From: Pseudomonadota bacterium
Lineage (GTDB): Bacteria > Myxococcota_A > UBA9042 > GCA-2863065
DNA length: 46,251 nucleotides
NCBI GenBank assembly: GCA_005776725.1
Contig: SXOO01000037.1
Span: forward strand, 1 to 46,251
Reading direction: 5' to 3'
Part shown: piece after piece, positions 17,968-27,800 of the stretch
Layout: each line of letters opens with the position of its first letter
How positions within the stretch are numbered: the first letter of the stretch is position 1
Made by a program: the position numbers and the translations under genes
The notes under the pieces: model-generated
Seen by the model: the letters and a program-made list of their open reading frames with translations, nothing else
Databases searched by the model: none
Told to the model about the DNA's origin: nothing

Positions 17968-18825
17968 GTGAGCGGGCAACGCGTCAGCCGAGCGCAGAGC
18001 CTCGCGTTGGTGGGCGTGGTCTACCTCGCGGCCCTGGGCGTCGGTGGCCTCGTCTTCTCCGCGTGCTGTCCGGGTGAGTCGACTCTCTGGCGTATGGCCG
18101 TCGCGGATCTCGCGGCCACAGCGCTCGTGTTTGCCGCCTCGCGCGCCTTTGACAACTCCAGCGTCTACGACCCGTTCTGGAGCGTGGCCCCCGTGGCGAT
18201 CGGCGCCGCCCTCGCGTCGTCGTCGTTGCGCTCGGGCCTCGTACTCGCTGCGCTGGCGATCTACGGCGTTCGTCTCACGGCCAACTGGGTGCGAGGCTGG
18301 GCGGGACTGCATCACGAGGACTGGCGCTATGCCGATTTCCGGACCCGGTACCCGCGCGCGTACTGGCTGATCAGCGCGTTCGGGATCCACCTGTTCCCGA
18401 CCCTGCAGGTCTTCCTCGGCTGCCTCCCGCTGTTCTTCGCGCTCCCGTCGTCCGCGCCCTTCGGCGTTCTCGACGGCGTCGCGGTCTTCGTGATCCTCGC
18501 GTCCACCGCCGTGGAGGGTGTGGCCGACGAGCAGCTTCGTCGGTACCGCCTCGCGGGCGGCGTGGGCGCGTGCACTGTGGGCCTCTGGCAGCTCTCACGG
18601 CACCCCAACTACCTCGGTGAGATCGGGGTGTGGTTCGGCGTGTGGCTCGCTGGCGTGGCCGTCGGGGCCCCGTGGTGGACGGCCGCTGGGTGGGTGGCGA
18701 TCTTCGTCATGTTCGTGGGGGTCTCGATCCCCATGGCCGAGCGGCGGGCGCTGCAGCGGCGCCCAGAATACGCAGACATTCAGCGTCGCATCCCGATGCT
18801 CTTTCCCAACCCCTTCCGCCGCTAG
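17968..18825 (+). CDS. DUF1295 (steroid 5-alpha-reductase-like) membrane protein
   Basis: A 285-residue integral membrane protein with about seven hydrophobic helices. The C-terminal signature LSRHPNYLGE near 210–219 and the following aromatic-rich helix define the DUF1295 family, related to steroid 5-alpha-reductases and isoprenylcysteine methyltransferases. Such proteins have an NADPH- or SAM-binding C-terminus. ADWxxYxFRxRYPRAYW-type residues before the signature are also typical. It starts with GTG three bases after the MpaB-like stop, which suggests that the two enzymes handle the same hydrophobic substrate. It converges on comEC with a 14-base gap. The reaction is unknown. Confidence 0.85.
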   Translation: MSGQRVSRAQSLALVGVVYLAALGVGGLVFSACCPGESTLWRMAVADLAATALVFAASRAFDNSSVYDPFWSVAPVAIGAALASSSLRSGLVLAALAIYGVRLTANWVRGWAGLHHEDWRYADFRTRYPRAYWLISAFGIHLFPTLQVFLGCLPLFFALPSSAPFGVLDGVAVFVILASTAVEGVADEQLRRYRLAGGVGACTVGLWQLSRHPNYLGEIGVWFGVWLAGVAVGAPWWTAAGWVAIFVMFVGVSIPMAERRALQRRPEYADIQRRIPMLFPNPFRR

Positions 18826-18839
18826 CCGATCGGCCGCCT

Positions 18840-21227
18840 CTAACGCGCCGAGGTCACCTCCCACCGCGCGCCGTCGGTCCAGAGCCTCGCGGCGCCGCTG
18901 CGCCCGGTGATCCACAGTGGGATGCCACGGTCTGCATAACGCTGGGCTATTTCGTCGTGCGGGAATGGGAAGCGGCCGTGGTCGGCGCTGCCGCAGACCG
19001 CGTACAGCGGCCTGACCGCGTCGAGGAAGGCCTCGCTCGACGAGGTCCTGCTGCCGTGGTGCGGCACCTTGAGGACTGTAGCCTTGAGGTCTGTCGTGGC
19101 CACCAGCAGCTCCTCTGCGGGGCCCTCGATGTCGCCCGTGAGGAGCAACGAGAAGTCGCGGTAGCGCACGCGCAGGACGATCGAGTTGTCGTTCTGCTCG
19201 AGCGCCTCGTGCGGCACCACCGCCCCGGCGCCGTCGACGGGGTGGAGGGTCTCCAAGACCACCTCGCCGAGCTCGATCGCACCATTGGGGCGCCGTCGGA
19301 TCGTGCCCTGGCGGTCTGCAGCTTCGAGCATGGCCGTGAACTCCGGGTCGCGGGAGGTCTCGCCGTTCCACCACAGCTCGCGCACGGGAAACCGTTCGAA
19401 GACGGGGCGTAGGCCGCGGAAGTGGTCGGGGTGCGGGTGTGTGAGCACTACCGCGTCCAGCGCCTCCACGCCCAGCGACTCCAGCGCAGGGACCACGATG
19501 GTGCCGCCGATGTCGCGTTTCCCGAGCGGGTCTCCTCCCCCGTCTACGAGCAGGTCGTGCCCGCTGGGTAGGCGCAGAAGCACGGCGTCTCCGTGGCCGA
19601 CCGCTAGGAACACCGCCTCGAGCCCGGCCGAGCGACCCCGCGGGAGGCCCACCACGCCCACCACGCCGCACACGAGGCCCACCACTACCTGGCTCCTCGA
19701 GCGCCGCAGCAAGCACAGCACCGCGCAGATCGTCGTGAGGACCAGCTCGAACCACGACACGCCGGCGTGACGCAGCTCGGGCACAACGGCGCCCCAGCGA
19801 GCGATCGCCTCGAGCCACGGGACGAGGAGGTCCGACACCCACAGCACCGGCGTGTTGAGCCCGAGGGTTGCCCCGATCAGCGCGATGAAGCCCGGGATCA
19901 CCACCGCCAGCGAGGACAGCGGCACCGCGACCAGGTTGGTCACGAGACCGGCGACCGATACGGCCCCGAAGTGCACGAGCAAGATCGGCAGCGTCGCCAA
20001 GGTGCACACCGCGGAGGTCATGAGGGCGAGGCCCAACCCGCGCAGGGCGGCCCGAAGCCTCGTCGGCGCCGGACTCGTGGGCTGCGGAGCGCCCAGGATC
20101 AGCCCCGCAACGGCGGCGTAGCTCAGCTGGAACGACGGGTCCTTCACCGCCCAGGGGTCCCGGAGCAGCGTGACGAGCGCTGCCAGAGCGAGCACGCTCC
20201 CGCCGCCGGTGGTCCGTCCGATCGCCCGCGCGGCGAACAACGCGCTGACCATGAGCGCAGACCGCACGGCGGCCAGCGGGGCGCCGGCGACCACGACGTA
20301 GAGCCACCCCGCGAACATGGCCACGATGGCTGCTGGGCGGCGGGCCGAGCGCCGCGTAGACCACCAGGGCCACGCGGCGAAGGCGAAGCGGACGGCCAGC
20401 TCAGCCGCGATCGCGACCACGGCCACGTGCAAGCCGGAGATCGACAGGATGTGCGTGATCCCGGCGCGCCTCCAGCGATCTTGTCGCTCCGGATCGAGGG
20501 TGCCCTGGTCGCCCAGCATCATCGCTTCGAGCAGCGTCGCCGCCTCGGGAGTGGCGCTCGCTACGGCGTCGCGGAATCGGTCGCGCAGGGCGTCGATCCA
20601 GGACGTAGCCGGAGTCTCGACCACGACGCTCCGCGCGGTCCCCCGAGCGGTGATTCGGCGGTTCAGCATGACCTCGGCGGGGTCGGAGACGCCCGGATTC
20701 GGCGTGGGCAGCACGCGCCGGAGCGCCACCGCCGTCCGAACGCGCGCGCCGAGTACGAGCTCGGCGGTCCGCTGCCGGTCGGGCACGGACAGCACGACGC
20801 GGCCGACCAGCTCCCGCGCGGCGAAGTCGGGCGGTGGCTCGGCGACTGCCCGTCTGTTCTTGGGCCCGAGCGCAGCGCCCTCCACACGCACGGCGTCCAG
20901 CTCGAGCCGCAGGCCGTCTCGCGTCCGCCGCGCGGGCTCGGCGACTCGACCGGTGAGGTCGACGGGCCGGCCATCGCGAAAGGGGTCGGGGAGCAGGGCA
21001 GGGGGCGGGCGTTGCCAGTGAACCTGCGCGGCTGCGACGGCGAGCACGACCCCCGCGAGGGGCCCGAGTCGCTGTGGGAGGCGCCACAAGCCGGCGGCGG
21101 CCGCCAGCCCGAGGGCCCCGCCGAGCCACGGTGCGAGGCCCGGCCAAGCTTCGCACCCGAAGCCCACGAGGAGGCCCAGTATCAGAGCCGATGACAACAA
21201 GACGAGGGGGTGTTGTCGCGCATCCAC
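18840..21227 (-). CDS. comEC: ComEC/Rec2 DNA-uptake channel with metallo-beta-lactamase domain
   Basis: A 795-residue inner-membrane protein that carries single-stranded DNA across the membrane during transformation. Order: two or three N-terminal helices, an OB-like DUF4131 region (residues 50–180), the competence domain with ITHILSISGLHV near 255–266 and about eight more helices, then a metallo-beta-lactamase domain from about 530. That domain keeps the full metal motif HPHPDH near 596, a DGGGD loop, and KVPHHGSRTSS, so the nuclease-like site looks intact. Length is normal for Gram-negative ComEC. No other competence gene is in the window. It lies 54 bases downstream of the CTP-kinase-like gene on the same strand and could be read with it. 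No clear ribosome site precedes ATG 21227. Confidence 0.95.
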   Translation of the reverse strand: MDARQHPLVLLSSALILGLLVGFGCEAWPGLAPWLGGALGLAAAAGLWRLPQRLGPLAGVVLAVAAAQVHWQRPPPALLPDPFRDGRPVDLTGRVAEPARRTRDGLRLELDAVRVEGAALGPKNRRAVAEPPPDFAARELVGRVVLSVPDRQRTAELVLGARVRTAVALRRVLPTPNPGVSDPAEVMLNRRITARGTARSVVVETPATSWIDALRDRFRDAVASATPEAATLLEAMMLGDQGTLDPERQDRWRRAGITHILSISGLHVAVVAIAAELAVRFAFAAWPWWSTRRSARRPAAIVAMFAGWLYVVVAGAPLAAVRSALMVSALFAARAIGRTTGGGSVLALAALVTLLRDPWAVKDPSFQLSYAAVAGLILGAPQPTSPAPTRLRAALRGLGLALMTSAVCTLATLPILLVHFGAVSVAGLVTNLVAVPLSSLAVVIPGFIALIGATLGLNTPVLWVSDLLVPWLEAIARWGAVVPELRHAGVSWFELVLTTICAVLCLLRRSRSQVVVGLVCGVVGVVGLPRGRSAGLEAVFLAVGHGDAVLLRLPSGHDLLVDGGGDPLGKRDIGGTIVVPALESLGVEALDAVVLTHPHPDHFRGLRPVFERFPVRELWWNGETSRDPEFTAMLEAADRQGTIRRRPNGAIELGEVVLETLHPVDGAGAVVPHEALEQNDNSIVLRVRYRDFSLLLTGDIEGPAEELLVATTDLKATVLKVPHHGSRTSSSEAFLDAVRPLYAVCGSADHGRFPFPHDEIAQRYADRGIPLWITGRSGAARLWTDGARWEVTSAR

Positions 21228-21281
21228 GCGCGGTCAACGGCGGGGCGGAGGCCCCATTTTCAGCCGCTCACGCGGCGGAGC

Positions 21282-22262
21282 TCAGCCCAGAACGCTCCAG
21301 GCTGCGAACGCGGAGGCGATCGGGATCGCGAGGTTGTCGTCGACTACCCGCCCCGAGCCGAGCTCGGCGATCGCGCCTGCCACGCCCGTGGCCAGGGACG
21401 CAAGGACGATCAGACCGAGCGATCCGAACTGCCCAGAGTAGAACAGTCCGAGGACCGCGAAGGCGGTGACGGAGCCGACCAGCGCGAACGCAAGGGTCCC
21501 CTCGAGCGAGCGTCCCGCGCGCAGCTTGATCTTGCCCCAGCGGCGTCCCACGGCGGCCGCCGCCGGATCCGCGAGGCCCAAGACCATCACGGCCGCGGCG
21601 CATGCGTACATCGGGCAGAATGTGGCGATCAGGATCAGCGCGGTGGAGTACCACGTGGCCGAGTTCACGCGGTGGCTCTCGTGCGCGTGGGCAATCGGAG
21701 CGAACGCGCGCATCAGCGCCGCGTTGACCGTGGGCGAGAATCGTCGGAGCGTCTCGGCCGTCCACGCCATGACCGTGAGCGTGGCGGGGATAGCGCGCAC
21801 GAGCCACACCGGGAGAAACAGGATGGCGGCCAACGAGACGAAGCCGTTGGACATGTGGAACAGGCTGCGGCTCATGTTCGTGGGTCGCAGCGTGGGCAGG
21901 TCGAGATGCGCGTCGAACGCGCCGAGGCGCGTCACCAGCGCGTCGTATCGCGGCTGAAGCGCCTTGAAGAGGCCCCGCCAGTCCACGCTCGGCGCCGAGC
22001 CCAGGCTGGCGCGGGCGCGCTGCTCCAGCGCTTCGAGCTGTCGGGCGAGGGCTCCCATCGCTTCCCGGAACGCCGCGGCTTCGCGGGTCTCGAGGCGCTC
22101 ACATGCCGCCTGGAGCTCCTCGAGGCGCCTCGTAATCCGCTCGGCCAGCTGCTGGACTTGCGCCTCCAGCTCCGCGCGGAACACCGCCGGGTCCAACGTC
22201 TGAATCAGCGTGTACACGTCGTGCGCCAAAAGGCGCCCCTCAGCGGCGATGGCGGTGCTCAT
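21282..22262 (-). CDS. Coiled-coil + SEC59/DGK1/VTE5-type CTP-dependent lipid kinase-like membrane protein
   Basis: A 326-residue protein in two parts. Residues about 15–105 are rich in Ala, Glu, Arg and Leu and should form a coiled coil. From about 130 it becomes a polytopic membrane domain with the landmarks of CTP-using polyprenol/diacylglycerol/phytol kinases: SRSLFHMSNGF, LADPAAAAVGRRWGK, RSLEGTLAF and VVDDNLAIPIAS. Family enzymes phosphorylate membrane lipid alcohols with CTP. The fused coiled coil is not part of the family as I know it. ATG 22262 has GGAG six bases upstream; GTG 22265 is immediately before. It starts 31 bases after the fibre-like gene of the injection system on the same strand, so it may belong to that transcript. 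Alternatively it may merely sit next to it and run with comEC. Confidence 0.75.
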   Translation of the reverse strand: MSTAIAAEGRLLAHDVYTLIQTLDPAVFRAELEAQVQQLAERITRRLEELQAACERLETREAAAFREAMGALARQLEALEQRARASLGSAPSVDWRGLFKALQPRYDALVTRLGAFDAHLDLPTLRPTNMSRSLFHMSNGFVSLAAILFLPVWLVRAIPATLTVMAWTAETLRRFSPTVNAALMRAFAPIAHAHESHRVNSATWYSTALILIATFCPMYACAAAVMVLGLADPAAAAVGRRWGKIKLRAGRSLEGTLAFALVGSVTAFAVLGLFYSGQFGSLGLIVLASLATGVAGAIAELGSGRVVDDNLAIPIASAFAAWSVLG

Positions 22263-22293
22263 CACGGACTCCGTTAGCCAAGTGCTCCGGCGA

Positions 22294-23823
22294 TCAGATG
22301 GGTTGGTAGAACCACACCTTGAACATATTGACGTCGCGGCCGGCCGTGATCGGGATCTGCTTCAGCTTGAGGTTGGGCTCCGTCACATACTCGCCAGGGA
22401 TGACGAACGGCCAGTTGCGCCAGCGGGCGCGTCGGTCGTTCCCGGGGCACACTGAGTTGCCCACCTTCTTCCCGTTGACGTACATCTCCGTCTCGTACTC
22501 CCCGTGGACGTAGTCCATTCGCGTGACCACGATGATGTCCTTCTTCGGGGTGGCGCCGGTGATCTCCCACTCGGCGTAGCCGCCCTCGTACGCAATGCCC
22601 ACGTCCTCGACTGTGACGCCGTCCGGGTACTTGAGCCGCTGGCGAGTGCGGTAGCGGTCGCGCGCCTGCTCGATGTTGAACTTGTGCGCCTTCTCGCTCG
22701 CGTCGTCGATGAGGTCGATCATGTCGATGAGCTTGAACTTGGACTCTTCGATCTCGAGCACCTTGCCGAAGTCGGCGCTCCGGACCTTGATGGCCTCGAA
22801 GATCCGGTCGGTGGGAGCACCCGCGTCCGACGCAGGAGCCGCAGCGGCGAGCTTGTGCGCGAAGAGGTCCTGGAGGGACTCACAGCTCTTGCGCTGATAG
22901 CCCACACAGTTCACGAGGAAGTCCGGGCTGCCTTCCTTGCTCATGCCGCGGACGATCTCGATGTTCTTCTTGAACGCGCCGAACTCCTTGCGCGACCCGA
23001 ACTGGGGATAGTTCGCGTCGATGTCTTGGACCATGTTCCACTGGAGGCCGAAGATCAGCTTGAACAGATCGGTGAGCGTGTCCTGACTGAGCTGGCGGCC
23101 GCGCAGCATCATCTCGAGCGCGATGAGCGCGTGGAGCACGTCTGACGCCGTGAGGATCCGGAGGTCGTGGAACAGGTAGCTGTAGGTTAGCTTGCCGATC
23201 GCGAGCAGCTCGAGCAGGTCCCGGTGCATCTTGGGGGAGATGTTCGATCCCACGAAGCCCGCGACCGGTACGAAGCGCCGATCGATCTCGTTGGCTTTGG
23301 GATTGTCGGGGTCCTTCGGCTCGGTGATTCGCCGTACGCCGGGCTCGAGCAGCACGCGGGCCAGCTCGATCTCCTTTGTGATGTCGGGCTCCATCACCTC
23401 GATGTCGATGCGGCATCGCTCGGCGATTCGCCGGTGGCCCTTGAACTCGAGGTTCTCCTTGTAGGCGATGAAGTCCGTGAACTCCTCGATGTACTTGGCC
23501 ACGATGTAGATCGTGTTCGGGAGCTTGAAGTCGGACGGGTTGACCGCCTTGATCTCCGTCTCGAGCAGCACGACGTCGTTGCCCTGGCCGTCGACCGCGT
23601 ACCCGGGAGCCACCTCGACCGCGAGCTCGCCCTTGCCGCGCGCCGAGACCTTGAAGCCTCCCGCTGCGTGCGGGACCACGCCCGGCGCATGCATGAGACG
23701 GTTGTGCAACCGGCGCTTGTCTACGTGATAGCTGTGGGCGTCGTTCCAGTCCTTCTCCGTGGTCATGAACCCGCGGAAGAAGTTGATGCGCTTGAACGTG
23801 GCGAGCTTGTTTCCTTCGGACAT
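22294..23823 (-). CDS. eCIS fibre/baseplate-like protein (RRLHNRL family) with C-terminal beta-rich domain
   Basis: A 509-residue protein at the distal end of the injection-system gene set. The N-terminus (RINFFRGFMTTEKDWNDAHS, then YHVDKRRLHNRLMH) belongs to a family I recognise from tail gene clusters of contractile systems, where it begins baseplate-attached or fibre-like proteins. Residues 55–130 are beta-rich (VAPGYAVDGQGNDVVL). The middle is helical. The last 115 residues (from about 395) look like a beta-sandwich with VNGKKVG, and could bind a surface ligand. A trimeric-fibre beta-helix is not evident. Its ATG overlaps the gpI stop (ATGA), so translation is coupled; GAGGAGAAG lies just upstream. 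Receptor binding is an inference. It could instead be a structural wedge. Confidence 0.7.
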   Translation of the reverse strand: MSEGNKLATFKRINFFRGFMTTEKDWNDAHSYHVDKRRLHNRLMHAPGVVPHAAGGFKVSARGKGELAVEVAPGYAVDGQGNDVVLLETEIKAVNPSDFKLPNTIYIVAKYIEEFTDFIAYKENLEFKGHRRIAERCRIDIEVMEPDITKEIELARVLLEPGVRRITEPKDPDNPKANEIDRRFVPVAGFVGSNISPKMHRDLLELLAIGKLTYSYLFHDLRILTASDVLHALIALEMMLRGRQLSQDTLTDLFKLIFGLQWNMVQDIDANYPQFGSRKEFGAFKKNIEIVRGMSKEGSPDFLVNCVGYQRKSCESLQDLFAHKLAAAAPASDAGAPTDRIFEAIKVRSADFGKVLEIEESKFKLIDMIDLIDDASEKAHKFNIEQARDRYRTRQRLKYPDGVTVEDVGIAYEGGYAEWEITGATPKKDIIVVTRMDYVHGEYETEMYVNGKKVGNSVCPGNDRRARWRNWPFVIPGEYVTEPNLKLKQIPITAGRDVNMFKVWFYQPI

Positions 23824-24827
23824 CAGCTCTTCTCCTCAGACTCGCTGTCGGATGCGCTGGCGGCGCCGCGTTTTCGGCGACGCGCCGGGTCGGGTTCGTT
23901 ACGGACGGGGATGTCGGCGGCCGCGGCTGCCGCGGGGACGACCTCGTTCTTGACCTCGTCGGAGGTGGCCTCTTCGACGAAGCGCAGGTCGGGGACGCCC
24001 ATGGCGGAGACCCCGATCTGCATGAACACTTGGGGTGTGGCCACCTTGTCCTCAGTCTGGAACTGGAGGAAGTAGGTGGTGTGCGCCGGCTTCTCGAGGC
24101 TGATGAGGTTGTGAATCTTCACGACCATCTCCTCGGTGATCTCGTCGGCGCGGGCGGGAATGTGCACGATGAAGCAGTGGTCGAGATCGATCACCGGCAG
24201 CACGATCGTGTCGATGCCCACGGTGCTCGTGACTCCGACTCGGAACCCCGGATACGGCCACTTGTTCTCTTCGATGCGAGGCTCGCGCTCGAGGAAGATG
24301 CGGATCACGTCGCGCAACGCGCGCTTCGTCCCGCGGAACTTGTAGAGCTCTGCCGCCGATCGGATGAGCTGGCGCTTCTTGATGTCGGGCCAGTCCACGT
24401 CCACCGTGAGCGCGACCCACGACGCGAGCCACGGCAGGAACTCTGAGGGAGTCTCGCGCGGGTCGTAGTATCTGTGGCCGTTGTCCAGCCTCTGGGTGAC
24501 CGAGTCCGTGAGGTGTTGGAACACCCACAGGAACTCCTTCAGGAAGTCGTTCCCAGTGGCCGCGTCGGTTTGGTAGATCTGCGGCAGATAGCGGAGGTAG
24601 CTGCGCTTGGCGACGCGGATCTCTACCGTGGTGAGGTTGTCGATCAGGTTTCCACGGATCGGGTCCTGGGCGACTACTGTGCCGAGCGCCTCGTAGCTCT
24701 CGACATAGCGGATACGCGGCCGGACCACGAAGCCGGCGTTGTCGAGCGCGATCAGGGCGTCGCGTTGTGCGAGCCCCGTCACGTCCGGCATCTTCAGCTT
24801 CTTTCTGACGCGTTCCCGGACGGCCAT
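23823..24827 (-). CDS. eCIS baseplate protein gpI/Afp12-like with N-terminal PASTA domain
   Basis: A 334-residue baseplate component. Residues about 10–75 form a PASTA domain (MPDVTGL, ALIALDNAGFVV, TVVAQDPIRGN, TTVEIRVAK), a module best known for binding peptidoglycan in Ser/Thr kinases and penicillin-binding proteins. The next 200 residues match phage tail protein I: SYLRYLPQIYQ, FLKEFLWVFQHLTDSV, FLPWLASWVALTVD, and RQLIRSAAELYKFRGTKRAL. They would pair with gpJ in the baseplate wedge. The last 40 residues are charged and disordered (Arg/Lys block, then Ser/Glu). The gene follows gpJ with one base between and overlaps the next gene. The gpI call is strong. The PASTA fusion is the odd feature and suggests contact with a cell-wall or glycan surface. 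Confidence 0.88.
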   Translation of the reverse strand: MAVRERVRKKLKMPDVTGLAQRDALIALDNAGFVVRPRIRYVESYEALGTVVAQDPIRGNLIDNLTTVEIRVAKRSYLRYLPQIYQTDAATGNDFLKEFLWVFQHLTDSVTQRLDNGHRYYDPRETPSEFLPWLASWVALTVDVDWPDIKKRQLIRSAAELYKFRGTKRALRDVIRIFLEREPRIEENKWPYPGFRVGVTSTVGIDTIVLPVIDLDHCFIVHIPARADEITEEMVVKIHNLISLEKPAHTTYFLQFQTEDKVATPQVFMQIGVSAMGVPDLRFVEEATSDEVKNEVVPAAAAAADIPVRNEPDPARRRKRGAASASDSESEEKS

Positions 24828-24828
24828 C

Positions 24829-27800
24829 TCAGACGATCGCCTCCGGAGCCTTCTCGCTGATGTCGACGTTGACGAGGAACGGCAGCTGGTCCTCGTCGAT
24901 GCGCACCATCTCGACGTCCACCTTCTTCTCTTCGTCGAAGATGAGCACCTTGCCCACGAAGTCGACGCCCTCGACCTGCTCCACCACGTGGTAGAGGTCG
25001 ACCTTGAAGACGTTTCGCCCGAACGGCCAGCCGCGCCCGTCCTTCCAGCCGCGGAGCGGGTGGAGGTAGCGACGGAGGCGCTCGTCGATCTCGCGCTTGA
25101 TGCGGTCTGCCGAGCCGGACGGCCGCCGCGAGATCTCCACCTTGACAGAGAGCTCGACGTAACGCGGCTTCATGACGTGGAGGCGCGTGGTGAGCAGCTT
25201 TCGCTCCTCGAGATAGACGCGCACTCGGCGGAGCAGCTCGGTGGTAGGGATCGGCTTGCCGAGCGCCTCCTCGTGCTTCTCAGAGACCTTGGGCACGACC
25301 ACGATGCCGACTTGCCCTTCGCTCTTGTAGCCCGCGATGCACGCCACGCGCGCGACGCTGTTCGAGGCCTCGAGCGCGAGCGCTTCGAAGTCCATACGGG
25401 TGACCGCGCGGCCGCGGCTCTTGAGCATGGCGGGGCCACGCAGCTTCAGATCGTCGATGTTCTCGAGATCTGCGCCGCCCATCGCCGGGAACGGGTTGCT
25501 GACGCCGTCCACGTACGAGAGCGCCTGACGCAGGACGTCGATGGTCGCGGCAGGGACGTTACCGACCGACCCTCCGCCCACTCGATACTCCAGCGCGCGG
25601 ACGTTGCGGTCGCCCTTCGGCGGGATCATCCCGTGGACTCCGTCGCCGAAGCGCACGTCGCCCGAGGTGAGGTCCTTGAGGTAATGGCGGCTCTTGGACC
25701 CTGACTCGTAGAGGCTCTCGACCTCGCGCCACGTCACGAGGTAGCCGCCGTCCACGAACTCGCGCACCGCGTCGGGCCCGGACTCTCCGATGAGCGCGGT
25801 GATCTCGGCGTCGGTGGGCCGCTCGGACTCCACCACGATGATCCGCTGGCCGGGAAGTACCGGGTGGTTCGGGAACTTGAACGCCTGGTTCGGTGTGCCC
25901 TGGCTGGAGCCGAGGATGGTCTCCGGGAACGTGGTGTAGTTGGACGCGTACACTGAATTCAGGAGGATCCGGTCGCACACCGGCGGCTCGTCGTAGCCGC
26001 CGAACTCGAGGCGGGCCCGCACCCAGTGCAGCGTGTCGCCGTATCGCTTGAGCTTCCGCTGGGCCTTGGGGCCCACGAACTCGACGAAGCCACACGTGGT
26101 GAAGTTGTGCGTGTGGTCGCGCGGCAGGAGCAGGGCCCACTCTTTGCCGTTCCAGTACTCCCACACCACCGTCTGCTCCGCGAAGGCCGACAGCTCGGCC
26201 CCCACGAAGACCCGATCACGTTGGCGCGGGCGGCGGTTGCCGCCGGCCAGGGCGTCCGGATCGAGCACGTTGAAGTAGAGCTGCAGGGGCTCGTGCGGCA
26301 GTGGGTGCTCGAAGCCGAGGTAGAGGGTGGGGTTCTCTTCCGGGATCGGCTGGAAGGGCTGGAAGGGCTTGTACTCCTGGGCCGCGAGGCGGCTCCAGTC
26401 CACGAGCCCGAAGTCGTTGAAGCTCCACGCCTGGGCGAAGCAGGTATCGGGCTCGCTGAACTTGAGCGACAGGTTCTTCAGGACCGGCGGGCGGAGCGGG
26501 TGCTCGTCCTTGTAGACCCAGCGATCCTCGACGAGCTCGTAGCTGCCCTTCTTGCCGTAGCCCGCGCGGACGACGTGGCAGCGCACCCAGTAGTGGGCCT
26601 TGCCGTTCACCTCGCAAGCTTGCATGTCGTCGGGGCGGTTGAAGGCCACGGCGCCGGACACGGTGAGCGCGGCGGTGTCGTCGGCGAACGAGTGGGGGTT
26701 GGCCTCCGCTTCGAGCGCCTTGCCCTTCGGGGCCTCGTGACCCGGCCCGGTCCGGCCGAGCGACTTCCATCGCTTGCCCGACCAATACTGCCACTCCAGC
26801 ACCAGCTCTGGCGACGCGGTGGGTTTCTCGGCGACCGACGGGTCTGACAGCTCCACCTCCACGCGGACTCGCGTGTGCGGCTGCGAGAAGATCTCGTCCG
26901 ACGCGATGTAGAGGAAGTTGTCGATGCTCGGTTCGTCCCCGAGGGGCTTGAAGTTGCGGTCGAGGTCCTGCAGCAGGTAGGCCTCGCCTTGCGGATTGAA
27001 GTACACGAGGTGGGGGCGTGCCCCCTCGCCGAGGACCTCGATTCGCCCGAAGATCCGATCGAGCTCGGTCTCGTCAGCGCGCTCGGGCACTTCGGCGAGG
27101 CGCCCACGAACCCAGAAGGTCTCGATCTCGCCTACGCGGCACTTCTGGATCGCGGCCGGGCCGTGGAAGGCCACCGCATCGAACGGCTGGTCCGTGGAGG
27201 CCTCGATGAGCTCGCGCCACCGCTCGCCGTTCCAGTACTCCCACTCGAGCAGCTTCGGAAACGGGCGCTCTCCGGGAGTGGGGCGTTCGACGCGTAGCGT
27301 GAGGATGGCGGCCTCACCGAAGGCGGCAAGTCGCTCGTCTCCGAGGTAGAGGAACCGGTCGACCGACGTAACCCCTTCGAAGACCTCGAACGGCTGACGG
27401 CCATCGATGTGGGGCGTGAGATCGGAGTACTGGTCGTGGTACTGGCTGACCGCTCGCTGGATGCGGTTGTTGATCAGCACCACGTCTTGCTCCGTCTCGA
27501 AGACGGTGGCCTTCCGGTCTCCCGTGGGCTTCGTGGCGGCCTGGGTGCCCTTGGGCACGAGCTGGAGATCGGTCTTGTCCGAGAGCTGGAACGACAGCAC
27601 CGTCCGCGCCGGCTGCGGCGGCTGGCGCTGGATCCCCATGAGGTCGAGGAAGGTGAGGTAGTTCTTCTCCGGCACGCGATTGAGCCGGTAGATGACCATC
27701 TCGGTCATCCACGCGAAGAGCTGCACCAGCGTGATGCCGGGGTCCGTGGGGTTGAAGTTGGTCCACTCCGGACAGTACTGCGGGATCAGCCTGACGGCCT

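Noticed and set aside
18840..21227. comEC considered part of the injection system because it is on the same strand
   Set aside because: It is a housekeeping-type competence gene with no known tie to contractile systems; strand and proximity alone are not evidence.
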